From Pseudeuparius sepicola (Eukaryota > Arthropoda > Insecta > Coleoptera > Anthribidae), in NCBI GenBank assembly GCA_963920635.1, contig OY987305.1, positions 26,126,876 to 26,190,875 of the forward strand: a DNA stretch of 64,000 nucleotides. Direction: 5' to 3'. Under the pieces are notes generated by a model. It made no database searches. It was not told the origin of the DNA and saw only the letters and a program-made list of their open reading frames with translations. Below, piece after piece: positions 33,361-44,577 of the stretch (within the stretch, counting starts at the first letter, position 1; the number at the start of each line of letters is the position of its first letter). Position numbers and translations under genes: made by a program.

Positions 33361-34850
33361 GGTAATTAATATGGGTAATTAATATGTAAAAAACGAGTGT
33401 AGCCAGAATAACGTGACAATAAATAAATAAATTTCATTCTGTTTGGTTTGTTAGGTTATAGAACACTTGGAGAAATTCGAAAACAAGTTTCGTATAGGTA
33501 CCTATTTTCTCTGCCAAAAACATTTGGCAGGTTATATTGAGTATCTTTGTAAATTAGAGAAAACGTCTACCTCCTTATCTACTATTTCATCAAGGTTACT
33601 TACTTAATTTTTACGAATCAAACATAATAAAATTACAAAAATATCAAACCAAATAAAATTCAATATATTATGTTGTCATAGGTATTGTACAAATAATTAA
33701 ATAATAATGTTTGTACTAGGAATAGAAGTTAAAGTTCCAGGCGGAACTACAAAGTAATAATGGTAACTTTGAATAGACATATGGTTACAAATATTACTTA
33801 AACTAGTGTTATAGTCCCGCTTGAAACTTTCTAGTTAGAATAACTTTATGGTTATTTATGCGTAGTTTCCGTCTCTTAGCGTAAGGTTATAATAACTTTA
33901 AAGTTCCATATTCTAGTAAAAATGACTTTAAAGTTATTTTACACAAAATGCGCCATCTTTTTATGGAAGTTTTAAGGTGGTTAGTGGTATACCCAAAATA
34001 AATAATATACATTTGTTCATGTTTCTGCAATAAATGAAGCATCATGTCATGTAATAATTGATACATAATAATGAAAAAGGACATTTTTTTGTATCTAGAC
34101 AGCAATTTCAAAATTTTGAGTGGTATTTTTGTTGACAATTTTTTCTTCAAATAATCATCATATTTTACAGTAAACTGCCATTTGTTTTTACTTTTCTTCT
34201 CACACCTACCAGAAACGCAACTTAAAACAATACGAATATTTGGTTTCCTCTAAGTGTTAAATACTTTTCGTTTAAAGTATAGTAATATATTTAAGAATGA
34301 AAGAGGGAAGTATGAAACAACTATATCAATAATAAAGTGGTAAAACAAAGTAAGCTATCCGATCCGACAGAGAGTTTCGGCAAAGTTGCTGCTACCATGC
34401 ACCGACGTCGGCGCAACATAACAATAACAGCACCAGAACGTACCAAGAGTAGTTCCAGAAACCACAACGGAACGTTCCAGTCAGTGACAAATTATTCCCC
34501 ATTTTGGTCATAGATTAGGAACGTTCCTATTACGTATTCCTGAATAGTAACCAGATATTTTAAAGTTAATATGCTAGTTGTTGCCACGTTCCGCTGACTA
34601 ATTGTGCTAGTTGGGAGGGTAATTATTTTTTATTAAAACGGATTTAATTAATGTAATTTTTTTTGTGAAATTCTGGGGAAGAAATTTTTAAAACTACAGT
34701 TTTTAGATTGATGATAATATTAACTTTTTGTTTAAAATAATGGTTAGAATGAAAATTAATAAATCTTTCTGAAAAAATTGGTTTATGATACCAATCCACA
34801 ATAATTTTGTTGCAAAGACCATTTTTTTTATCTAATTATTTTAGTATCTA
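33360..34850. other. Gene-less intron sequence
   Basis: AT-rich with CAGGCGGAACTAC- and GGAACGTTCC-like motifs, but no paired ends or recognisable protein. A minus-strand frame at 33887-34150 is open for 87 codons and has no recognised domain. Confidence 0.35.
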
Positions 34851-34859
34851 AAAAGGATA

Positions 34860-35155
34860 TACTGTTATGTTGTTCTAACTCTGTCTTAAACTGTAATTTG
34901 GGATGGAAAGAATTAAATGTATTAAGGAGATCTACATCTCTATTTTTTGGAATGCTAGTAATTATATCATCTACATATCAACAAAGATTGGTAATGGAAA
35001 GTTTAATTGGTTTATACATGTTTCTTGTAACTAAATCAGCACAAATGGGAGACATGCAATTACCCATACCTAATTCATAAATTTGTTTATAAAAGGTATC
35101 ATTAAATTTGAAATAACTAGAATCAACACAAAAAGTAAATAATTTTACAACCATT
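34860..35155 (-). pseudogene. Penelope-like reverse transcriptase fragment, head-to-head with the next copy
   Basis: On the minus strand it reads LFTFCVDSSYFKFNDTFYKQ and ELGMGNCMSPICADLV, the same reverse transcriptase segment as 36341-36640 on the + strand with small differences. Oppositely oriented partial copies next to one another are characteristic of Penelope-like insertions. Confidence 0.8.
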
Positions 35156-35169
35156 GCCAACACACATTT

Positions 35170-37423
35170 TAACAACAACAAAATGTTTACATTTTTTTAA
35201 CAGAAGCAAGTCCTTTTCAAAACACTTGTTATAAATTTAAAAATTTTCCAAAAGATATTTTAAATCTTGAAATTAGTTTCTCTCACTGGAAAGTTAAAAA
35301 CCTTGTACAATCGATCAAAAATATTAAAAGTAAGTATGTATATTAATTATTTACCAAATGATGTATTTCTTAGTTTTGAATGTAATCAAAATATATTTTA
35401 TAATAATCAATATAAATAAATAAAAAAATCAACAAAAAAAAACAAAATTTATAATTTACTATTAAACCAGAAGAGATTACATCATAATTTTGATGTTAAT
35501 GAGAAATGGTTCATAAATTTTTCTAATACTGTTTTTCCAACTAATGTACAATACCTTTTAAGTATGGGTGATAAATTTAATCTACCGTATACTAGTAAAA
35601 AATTTTTCATTAGAACAAATTGTAATTGATTGTAGAAGATTCTTTAGATCAGATTCAAAATGAATATGTTAAAAATGAAAAAAGAAATACAGTTATTAAC
35701 ATTTGACTAATTTTCTTAATTCAGATTCTCTTAACCAAAATTTAAAAAACAACAAAAATCTATTTCAGCATATCAAAGAGACTCATACCTTTCTCAATAA
35801 TAACAAAGACTTAATTATAACCAAAACGGGCAAAAGTAATATCACATTAGTTTTAAACAAAAATGACTACATGATTAAAGCAAAACCATACGTTAAATGA
35901 TACTAATGTTTATCAAAAGATAACTTTAGATCCTACTATAAAAATTCAAAATAAAAATAATAAACCAATAAATGATGAATTAAATAAAGAATATATCAAT
36001 AAAAACTTTGCTCAACAGTTAAAATCCTTTAATTATTACCAAAAGATTATAAGAATGATGTTCCACCGAGACTCATTGTCAGCTTTATTGCTTCTCCTAT
36101 TTATAATTTATCCAAATGGATATCAGCAATTTTAGGTTATGCTTTTGTCAAAGATGAAAGGTATGTTAGAAATTCATTTGAATTTTCTGAATTTATTAAA
36201 AATGTAAATTTACCAAACAAGTACATTTTTGTTTCTCTTGATGTGATTTTTCTTTTTACAAATATTCCTATAGATCTTGTCATAAGAATTATAAAAAAAC
36301 ATTGGAATAAAATTTCTGCACAAACAAATATACCTCTTGACACAATTATTTACTTTTTGTGTTGATTCCAGTTATTTCAAATTTAATGACACCTTCTATA
36401 AACAAATTTATGGATTAAGTATGGGTAATTGCATATCTCCTATTTGTGCTGATTTAGTTATGTCAGAGTTACAAGAAACATGTATAAACCAATTAAATTT
36501 TCAATTACTATTCTTTTGTCGATATGTGGATGATATACTTACTAGCATTCCAAAAAATAGAGATGTAGATCTCCTTAATACATTTAATTCTTTCCATCCC
36601 AAGTTACAGTTTACGACAGAGTTAGAACAACATAACAGTATATCCTTTTTAGATACTAAAATAATGAGATTACAAAACGGTTTTTGTAACAAAATTATTG
36701 TGAAATGGTATCATAAACCAACTTTTTTTAGAAAGATTTATTAATTTTCACTCTAACGATTCTTTTAAACAAAAAGTTAACATTATCCTCAATCTAAAAA
36801 CTGTAGCTTTAAAAATTTCAGAATTTGAAAAAAAAATTAACATTAATTACATCTTTTTTAATACCCTATATCTCTAATTAACAAAATACTTTTTAGAAAT
36901 GAAATTCCTAATAATAATAAGATTACATATATTTCCTATAAACGTTTTATTAAAATACCATATGTTTCACAACTTTTTAAAAAACTAGACCACTGCTTAC
37001 GTTCTGAAAACAAATTTATAACATTTAGTTATAACAACACAATTCAAGAAAACTTTTCACTAAAATTAAATCTAATACTCCCCTTGAATTAAAATAGAAT
37101 GTTATTTATAAAATACCTTGGAAAGACTGCTCTAAATGCTACATAGGCCAAACAAAAAGATATTTAAAAACTAGAGTTGCAGAACATAAAAGAGACTGCA
37201 AGAAACTCAACATTATTAATCCTACCGCCCTTGTGGAACACGTGAATTTAACCATAAATTTAATTTTGATGAAACTAAAGCTTTAGGTACTCAAACCAAT
37301 TTAAATAAAAGACGACTACAAGAAATGATTGCAATAAAATGAAGTAATAGTGTCAACCAAATGGTAGATATAGAAAATCTTAATGCAGCTTATTTCAACA
37401 CAAATAAATGCCCATTTCTCATT
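35170..37423 (+). pseudogene. Penelope-like element with reverse transcriptase and GIY-YIG endonuclease remnants
   Basis: Order along the + strand: fragments such as ASPFQNTCYKFKNFPKDI (about 35210) and QQLKSFNYYQKII; an open reverse transcriptase block 36337-36744 with FVDSSYFKF-like start, MGNCISPICADLVMSELQ, CRYVDDILTSIPKN and SISFLDTKIM; and at about 37107-37205 YKIPWKDCSKCYIGQTKRYL then TRVAEHKRDCKK, the GIY-YIG-type endonuclease motif. The tail reads NKRRLQEMIAIK and ends at about 37423. Multiple stops and frameshifts make it dead. RT followed by GIY-YIG is the hallmark of endonuclease-bearing Penelope-like retroelements. Confidence 0.9.
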
Positions 37424-37627
37424 TAACATCACGTTATTAGTTATACCTACTATTTTTGACACTGACTTTGAATATACCAATATATTAAAATATTTACTAA
37501 ATATTTACATAACAGAAACAAATTAGATAGCAAAACGTTAATATACTTACAATATTATTATTTAATATTATTTAAAATCATCAATCTTATCCCTGTAAAT
37601 TGCTCCCTGTTGATTGATGTAACCGTT

Positions 37628-37650
37628 AAATAAATAAATAAATAAATCTG
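37628..37650. repeat. (AAAT)n microsatellite
   Basis: Five or so AAAT units just after the Penelope-like element. Confidence 0.8.
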
Positions 37651-37931
37651 TGTGGTTTCCTAATTGTTCTACACTCACTGGGATTACTACGGTTTTCTAG
37701 GGTTTCCCGTAGTACTTGTGAGAATGCTATCCTAGTTCTATCTGGAAATCGTCGGCCCCAACCGCAAATAGCAATAGTAATTGCCACCCCTCCCCTGCAC
37801 AAGGATGTGGTTTACAAATTTGTTCAACATCATTTGTGACTAAACGCTATAACAAAAAAAGGATCTTCCCTCATTGACTTTCCCCCTCCTCTGCCTCTTT
37901 TGCTTATAGTAATAAATTTATCAATTTGCAG

Positions 37932-38045
37932 ATATTTGGATTTCTCAACTTTTTCTTATGGGCCTCTGATCTATGGTTCCTGTACAAAGAGACTATATGG
38001 TTCCAAGGAGCTCAACCACAACAACAACCTTCAAGTGGAGTTTAA
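37932..38045 (+). CDS. Synaptophysin-family gene, last exon (membrane span 4 and C-terminus)
   Basis: Acceptor TCAATTTGCAG precedes ATA at 37932 in phase 0. The 37 codons before TAA (38043-38045) encode span 4 with the family signature IFGFLNFFLWASDLWFLYKE and a short cytoplasmic tail TIWFQGAQPQQQPSSGV. Vertebrate synaptophysin has VFGFLNL..W.GNLWFVFKET at this point. The tail lacks the long tyrosine/glycine-rich repeats of vertebrate synaptophysin and is more like the short-tailed relatives. Together with exons A and B this gives 190 residues of the mature protein. Confidence 0.93.
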   Translation: MFGFLNFFLWASDLWFLYKETIWFQGAQPQQQPSSGV

Positions 38046-38372
38046 AATTTTTCCATTTCCATTGTTTTTGTGTTACAAAAGCTAGTCTCCGTACCGAGGT
38101 AACAACTGGTCTGAGATGTGTACCTATTCTGCCATTATTTTTGGGATTGCAGACTGCATAATGTGCACTGTGAATAAAAATAAGCAAATGCTTTTCTTTA
38201 GAAATTATAATTTTGTTCCCAAACTTTTTAACACATTTCCAGTTCATTATAAGAATATTTTCAATTTTCAAGAATATATAATGCCCTAAGATAAATATAT
38301 GTTTTCCAAATTTCGGTTAACGTTTCGAAACGGATTCAGTTAGTTATTATTGGGAAAAATCCTGACTTATAT
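38046..38372 (+). other. Probable 3' UTR of the synaptophysin-like gene
   Basis: Follows the stop codon. A polyadenylation signal AATAAA lies at 38173-38178, about 130 bp downstream of the stop. A TA/CAAGG transposon end starts at 38374, so the transcript probably ends before it. Confidence 0.5.
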
Positions 38373-38373
38373 A

Positions 38374-41261
38374 CAAGGTTGTCCATAACTTAAAACGAGC
38401 CTAAATTTTGTTTTTCTTTTTCTGCTATAATTATTGGATAGCTTGCCTAATTTTGCTCAAATTTGGTACTTGCCATCGGTCACATGCACACACCTGGAGG
38501 AAACTAAAGAACAAAAGCCTTTTTTGTTGAATTAAGTGGCAATCCTGTATTATATGTTTAATATCTCAGGAAATTTTATAAATTGAGCTAATATTTTGCT
38601 GTGTAATAATTAGTTTTAATAGTTTGGAGTAGAATAGTTTACTAGAAAAAAACCCAAGGAATCATCTCCCAAAATACCTGAAAAAGGCATTTTCGTTCAT
38701 TTTAATTACACAGAACACAATATTAGCCCGAACCAAAAATATTCCAGGCGAATTAAACAAATAACCACTTAGTCCAACAAATAAGGATTTTGTTGTTCTG
38801 CTTCCTCCTAGGTCATGCATGCAACCAAGTACAAAGTAGTTGTACAGGAAGATTCATTTATCATGTGCACCTAATTTTTTTTCCATAAACGGCTGTATTG
38901 TTTTCCGAACAAATGTTGTTTATTCCTACCTACATACAGTGTCCTCCAAAAAGTTCGCAGCATAGGGGGGAAATTTTTAATTAATGCTTTATTTTAAATT
39001 TTAATATTAGGGTTACCATTTGCTTGAAAGAAGATGAAAAATGACCCACTCCAACGTGGTCATGTGACTTTCGTTATCTGTCAAAAATGACATTTAAAAA
39101 ATATATCGCCAAAAATGAGTTTATTTGTTAAAATATCAAAAAGTTTTACTTGAAAAAGTTGTTTCTTTTTCAATTTTACGTAAGTGTACCAAATTTAGTT
39201 TTTTGCCAATTTTTAATATTTATGAAATTTCTCAAAATTTTAAAAACTTGTAACTTCCTAAAAACTTTTATATCACTAGCGTTATCATTATATTAACTTT
39301 TTATTACTAATTACCTATAAGAATAGGTATTTTTTTAAAAGAAAATGATATTAACGCTTTAAAATTCTGTTATGTTTGCTGCAAAGTTGCTGTACCGTTT
39401 AGCATTTAGGGCATACATTTAGTTACATTACGTTTTACAGTCCTAAATTGATGCCAAAATAATAAGAAATTAAATTATCATCAAACTATTTTACACATCT
39501 AAGCAAAATTCTTGACTTTTATGGAACAAATAATTATTACCATGGAGGAAGGTATCAATCAACGCTTTAAGTTTAATTACACATTAATCGATATTGATGA
39601 GTAGGCCATGGAAGGAATTGAAGCAATTGTTTTTATTTGACAGTTTAATTATTAATACTCTTGAAACGGAGAATGGTAAAAACAATTGCTTCAATTCTCT
39701 CCATGGCTTACTCATCAATATCGATTAATGTGAAATTAAACTTAAAGGGAATAATTATTTTGTTCCATAAAAGTCAAGAATTTTGCTTAGATACTTAAAA
39801 TAGTTGATGGTAAGTTAATTTATTATTATTTTGGCATAAATTTAGAACTGGAAAACGTAATGTAAATAAATTTATACCCTAAATTCTAGATGGTACATAA
39901 ACTTTGCAGCAAACATAACAGAATTTTAAAGCGTTAATATCATTTTCTTTTGAAAAATACCTATTCTTATCGGTAATTACTAATAAAAAGTTATAGAATG
40001 ATGAAGCTAGTGATATAAAAAAGTTTTTGCGAAGTTACAAGTTTTTAAAATTTTCAGAAATTTCATAAATATTAAAAATTGGCAAAAAACTAAATCTTTT
40101 ATTAGAGCGTTTAAATTTGGTACACATACGTAAAATTAAAAAATAAACAACTTTTTCAAGTAAAACTTTTTGATATTTTAACAAATGAACCCATTTTTGG
40201 CGATATATTTTTTTAAATGTCATTTTTGACAGATAACGAAAGTCACATGACCACATTTGAGTGGGTCATTTTTCATCTTTTTTCAAGCAAAAGGTAACCC
40301 CAAAATTAAATTTCAAAATAGAACATTAATTAAAAATTTCCCCCCCATGCTGCGAACTTTTTGGAGGACACTGTATACTTCTAACAAGCGTGAAAACTGG
40401 TGAAAAATATTGAAGGCGTCGGGCACCGCGATGTACAATCTATAATATGTCGTTTGAAAGCCCACTTTATTTAAAGTTTAAACTGTTAGTTACATTTCGG
40501 AAAGCTATTTGTACAGAACAATTTATGTCAATAAACGAAAGTCACCGACTGCCTAGGGGGCTCTGTAACAGTATAGTAATAACAACTTTGATACAATCAG
40601 ATTGTGTACAACCATTTCATAGAGGCTATTGCCCATACCAAATTTGTACTAAATTGGTCAATCTGTCCACTAATTATACAAGAAAAACTGAAAATGAGGA
40701 CCACTTTTATGGGCCTATATCTCTCAATACTTTTAGGCTCTGTATAAGAATAGTTTTAAAAATTTTTAAAATATATTTATGCTAAAATATTCATGTCAAA
40801 AAACCAAAGTCACGTGACGGCCGAGGATGCCTCCTAGCAGCCAAAACAAGTTTGAACCAGTCATTTTAATGGAAGCCTGTGCTAATTGTGAGGGTCTATA
40901 TCTCCCTTAATATGAACGTGGGAAAACAAAACACTATAGTGTATTTATTTGAAAGTCAGTAAGTAAGAACAGAATCACATGAATGGTTGAGCTTCACAGG
41001 GTAGCACTAAGGAGCATGCAAAAAGCGCTTGCCCTTTTCTATATCTTTTCTGGAAAAGGACTACACATTTTCATATGCACCCTCTAAGCTTGACATTTTC
41101 TAGTTAATCTTTGTTTTATCTATTAAGAAATAAATATACTAAATCATTAATATAAGCCTCAATTACACTGCGAATAAGTGAACTTGTTCGTTCCCGTATC
41201 TCGCGTATTTTACATTTTTTTGAGTAGAATATTGCCACATAGTGGGTTAAGGACAACCCTG
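38374..41261. mobile_element. TA-flanked element with short ends, host of the large palindrome
   Basis: The left end CAAGGTTGTCCATAAC and right end GTTAAGGACAACCCTG match as 16-bp inverted repeats with two differences, with TA outside both. Beyond that the arms do not pair. The 1437-bp palindrome (38937-40373) is nested inside. No transposase was found in the remaining ~1450 bp; a 112-codon + strand frame at 40447-40785 has no recognised domain. Confidence 0.5.
38937..40373. mobile_element. 1437-bp near-complete palindrome (foldback element)
   Basis: The ends CAGTGTCCTCCAAAAAGTTC and complement are flanked by TA (38935-38936, 40374-40375). Left arm 38937-39640 and right arm 39660-40373 pair through most of their length, with a loop of about 20 bp around AATTATTAATAC. 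Blocks include GGTCATGTGACTTTCGTTAT, GATATTAACGCTTTAAAATT and AATCGATATTGATGAGTA. A single arm of the family is at 14376-14850. Confidence 0.92.
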
Positions 41262-41321
41262 TATGAGGCTAACAATGCCTTTGTTTGGCCTTTCCCCCAA
41301 ACAACCAGTTTATTGTACAAA

Positions 41322-42090
41322 AATATATTTTGGCACCGCAGGGGCTAAAGTCATCACTTTAAGGTACATTTCCTATGACACGTCCGACACGAGCGGCTGA
41401 CGCAGTTTATTGAGACCTGTCCTGCGGCGGCACCGCTCCGAGAGCAGTCTAGATGCAGCTGCAATCTAAAGAATTGTACCTTAACCTCCTCTCTTGTGAG
41501 GGACTAAAGTGCGGCATTTACTCCCTTAGTCCCAGGGGAGTAAAAAAATTTAGTCCCTTGGGATTAAACATAACAAAAACAATAGAAACTATAACTATGT
41601 ACTTTATTCAATAACATTAATTAAATAAACAGTAACAAAACACAGTAGATAAACAAATTAGAATTATACGGAAAAGTCTAAATACGTCTGAAGAATGTCA
41701 TTTTTTAAAAATTGGTAGATTCTGAGCTATGAACAGTTGAAAGTAGGCATTTTGACTACTTTGCTTCGTTGTAGTGGGAAAACTGGTTGAGATAGAACAA
41801 AATGAATTTCACATTCCTATCTTATCCTAGTTACCTGGTGGTGTAACTGATGGTTGGTACCAAGGTACCAACTTTTGGTACCAATGTTGGCACTATGGTA
41901 CCAATTGGTACCAGCACCATTAGGTAGACCTTGAAAAGTTAAGTTAGAAATGTGAAATTCATTTTGATCTATCTCAAACAGTTTCCTCGCTACAATGGTG
42001 CAAAGTAGTAAATTGGTAATGTCGAATATTTCTTTTTACATAACGTCTTGAGAATTTTTAAATTTTAGTTCCTGCGGTGCAAAAAATTGT
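41322..42090. repeat. Inverted-repeat element with a GGTACC cluster at its axis
   Basis: Outer blocks GGCACCGCAGGGGCTAAAG and TTTAGTTCCTGCGGTGC pair. Inner arms 41745-41830 and 41930-42015 pair through ACTACTTTGC, ACTGGTTGAGATAGA and AATGAATTTCACATT. At the axis GGTACC occurs five times between 41855 and 41912. Holds the TTAA-flanked insert at 41363. No coding. Confidence 0.65.
41363..41480. mobile_element. 118-bp TTAA-flanked GC-rich insert
   Basis: Flanked by TTAA (41359-41362, 41481-41484), with short inverted ends GGTACA and TGTACC and a GC-rich interior (CCTGCGGCGGCACCGCTC) unlike its surroundings. The TTAA target suggests a piggyBac-type miniature, although the ends do not begin CCC. 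Confidence 0.45.
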
Positions 42091-43536
42091 GTATGTGTCA
42101 TGGGACTAAAGTGACTCTTAATCCCTCGAGTGATTGTTGCCCTCGCTTACACTCTGGCAACAATCTTCACTCTCGGGATTAAAAGACGCGCTTTAGTCCC
42201 TGGGTACATAATATACTATTTCTTTTTTTTTTTTAAAGATATCTTTACTTTTTATTTATACTTTGCAAGTGTCATAGCTAATGCCAATTAATACAATTTA
42301 GAGTAATTCAGTTTAATAATGCAACGTTAAGTTATACTAGAATAATTTGAAGGAATGCCACTAATTGAGGATCAATGTGATCATGACAAAATGTGGACAA
42401 GCCAAATACTGTAAAGCAATGCAGGTGCAGTACCAAATATTGAAAAAAGATATATAATAATTATATTACTGTATAGGTCCTTAGTAGGTTATGGTTTTGT
42501 TGATAATACAATACAATACCTTTTGAAAATAATGCAGACCATTGTAAATAAATGATATGTAAAAAGAAAATAACTCAGGCAAACTAGCAAAACCAGTCAC
42601 TCTCAACTAATGGGACCTATTGCAAATCATTGGGAAATATTGCAGAATTTGTAGGGGAATGTGGGTAACATTGAGACATGGTAAATAGTGAGACATTCAA
42701 AATAGCTCTACTCCTATGGATGGTGCTAGGTGTGCATGTTAGCAAGACCCATAAGTCAGCCTTCCCTCCTACTTTCAAAGTTCCCACCTATTCAGTTTAC
42801 AAGTTGTGATGCTTGTGTGAAGTTTGCACACCATACTATTTTTTTAACGGTTAGATTGAGCTTCTGCAGGAACTGTGAGAAAACTGCACAATTTTTTTAT
42901 TAAATACTATAATGTTGAACAGTGTTTGGTGTAATTAAAATTAAAAAAATATATTTGTGATTAGTATTGTTATAATGTTTTCATTTCGCAGTATCATGGG
43001 TAACACTTAGCCAATTTTAACAGGGGAACAGTAAGACATGTTATTGTTACCCATATCTCTCACTGTTCCCCATATAATAGAAAAATATATTTCTATACTT
43101 ACAATGTGCTAAAAATTTAGAGATTTTCAATTTTGTTTCAGATATAAACCCATAAAATTGCATATATTTTGGGTATCATAATTATCCTTTCCCTAAACGT
43201 TAACAGGTATCTAATTTAAATGTGCACTGGCTGTTATTTTTGAGCTAATAATAAAATTTGAAAACTAGAATGATGTAGATTTTTCCCGGAAATTCAACTG
43301 TAGAATCCAAGTTAAAAAATTATCACATAATTACACTTTTCCATAAAACTGTGAAGTTAAATTTTAACATGGAATGTTAGTAATGCATATATGGAAAGAA
43401 ACAAAACATTAGTTTCTTAAGACACCTTGTATATTTTGTGGTTTTTAGACACCATTTGTTATCCCAATTCTAGCAATATATAGTTTGATATACTTATCTT
43501 TAATAATATTTTTTAGCATTTCAGGCAAATATTGTA
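42091..43536. other. Gene-less sequence
   Basis: Continues with fragments related to the 41322 element up to about 42215 (TTTAGTCCC motifs), then AT-rich DNA with repeated GGGTAACA/GTGAGACA phrases near 42662 and 43005. No coding recognised. Confidence 0.35.
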
Positions 43537-44192
43537 CAGGGTGTCCCATTTTGGGTGTTTTTCTCAAAAATCTCGGGTTATTATTAAAGCTAGAGGGTTG
43601 CGGTTTTCACGTCACTGTACTACTTTTTTGAGAGGAATTTGGTGGACCAATCAGATTTTAGATAAGTTTTATAGTTTCCGCGCATTGGCGCAGGACTGAA
43701 ATTTTCGATTTTTTGGAAACCTCTCTCCTGGCTACAACTTATATATATCGACAAATTTAATCAACTATTTTTATAGATTTTTTGGCGTAGAATCGAATGG
43801 AATAATTAGTTTTTTGGTAGCGTTAATAGTTTTTGAGATATGAACTATGGTTTCCATTTAAAAAAATATAACTTTGGTTCATATCTCAAAAACTATTAAC
43901 GCTACCAAAAAACTAATTATTCCATTCGATTCTACGCCAAAAAATCTATAAAAATAGTTGATTAAATTTGTCGATATATATAAGTTGTAGCCAGGAGAGA
44001 GATTTCCAAAAAATCGAAAATTTCAGTCCTGCGCCAATGCGCGGAAACTATAAAACTTATCTAAAATCTGATTGGTCCACCAAATTCCTCTCAAAAAAGT
44101 AGTACAGTGACGTGAAAACCGCAACCCTCTAGCTTTAATAATAACCGAGATTTTTGAGAAAAACACAAAAACACCCAAAATGGGACACCCTG
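43537..44192. mobile_element. 656-bp near-perfect palindrome (foldback MITE)
   Basis: The ends CAGGGTGTCCCATTTTGGGT and complement are flanked by TA (43535-43536, 44193-44194). Two ~310-bp arms are inverted with only scattered differences (for example ACCTCTCTCC against GGAGAGAGAT), around a loop of about 40 bp at 43850. No coding. A transcript across it would form a long duplex. Confidence 0.95.
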
Positions 44193-44438
44193 TACATTTG
44201 AAGAAATTTGCCTAAAAATACAAATTCGTTGCTCAGTTAATTTTAGAGATAACTATACAAAACCTCACATTGTAATCAAGAGAACAAAAGGAATCGAGAA
44301 ACTTAAAATATACACACTGTGTCAAGAAACTGACCAAGTGATGCTTATTTCCAGTGAAATCTAAGTCAGAATGAGAACTAACGACTTTTTAAATGGAGGA
44401 AATAGTCCATGTCTTGAAGTGGAGTAGGAGAATGTCGA

Positions 44439-44491
44439 AAAGGGTAAAACTTACAGTCTCAGCTCCAGCTGAGACTGGTAAGTTTTACCCC
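44439..44491. repeat. 53-bp hairpin
   Basis: GGGTAAAACTTACAGTCTCA, then GCTCCAGC, then TGAGACTGGTAAGTTTTACC: arms of about 24 bp with a two-base mismatch and almost no loop. Confidence 0.85.
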
Positions 44492-44577
44492 TTTCGTCAT
44501 GACAACTTTTTGTTAATCCCCGCATACTCATTACTTAAATTCCGTGTTAAAAGTTCAACATCCAATTTTTTTGCATA

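Larger units (their letters stand above)
15547..37931 (+). other. 22,385-bp intron of the synaptophysin-like gene, filled with transposons
   Basis: It runs from donor GTAAGA at 15547 to acceptor TTTGCAG ending at 37931; phase 0 at both sides preserves the protein. It contains a pogo pseudogene, hAT, piggyBac-like and mariner-like elements, Jockey and Penelope fragments and tandem arrays, all annotated separately. Between named features (for example 16140-16800, 17280-18250 and 20640-21730) it is AT-rich with no recognisable coding. Scattered CACCCTGTA/TACCCTGTA half-ends at 16440 and 17300 suggest eroded transposon termini. Confidence 0.85.
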
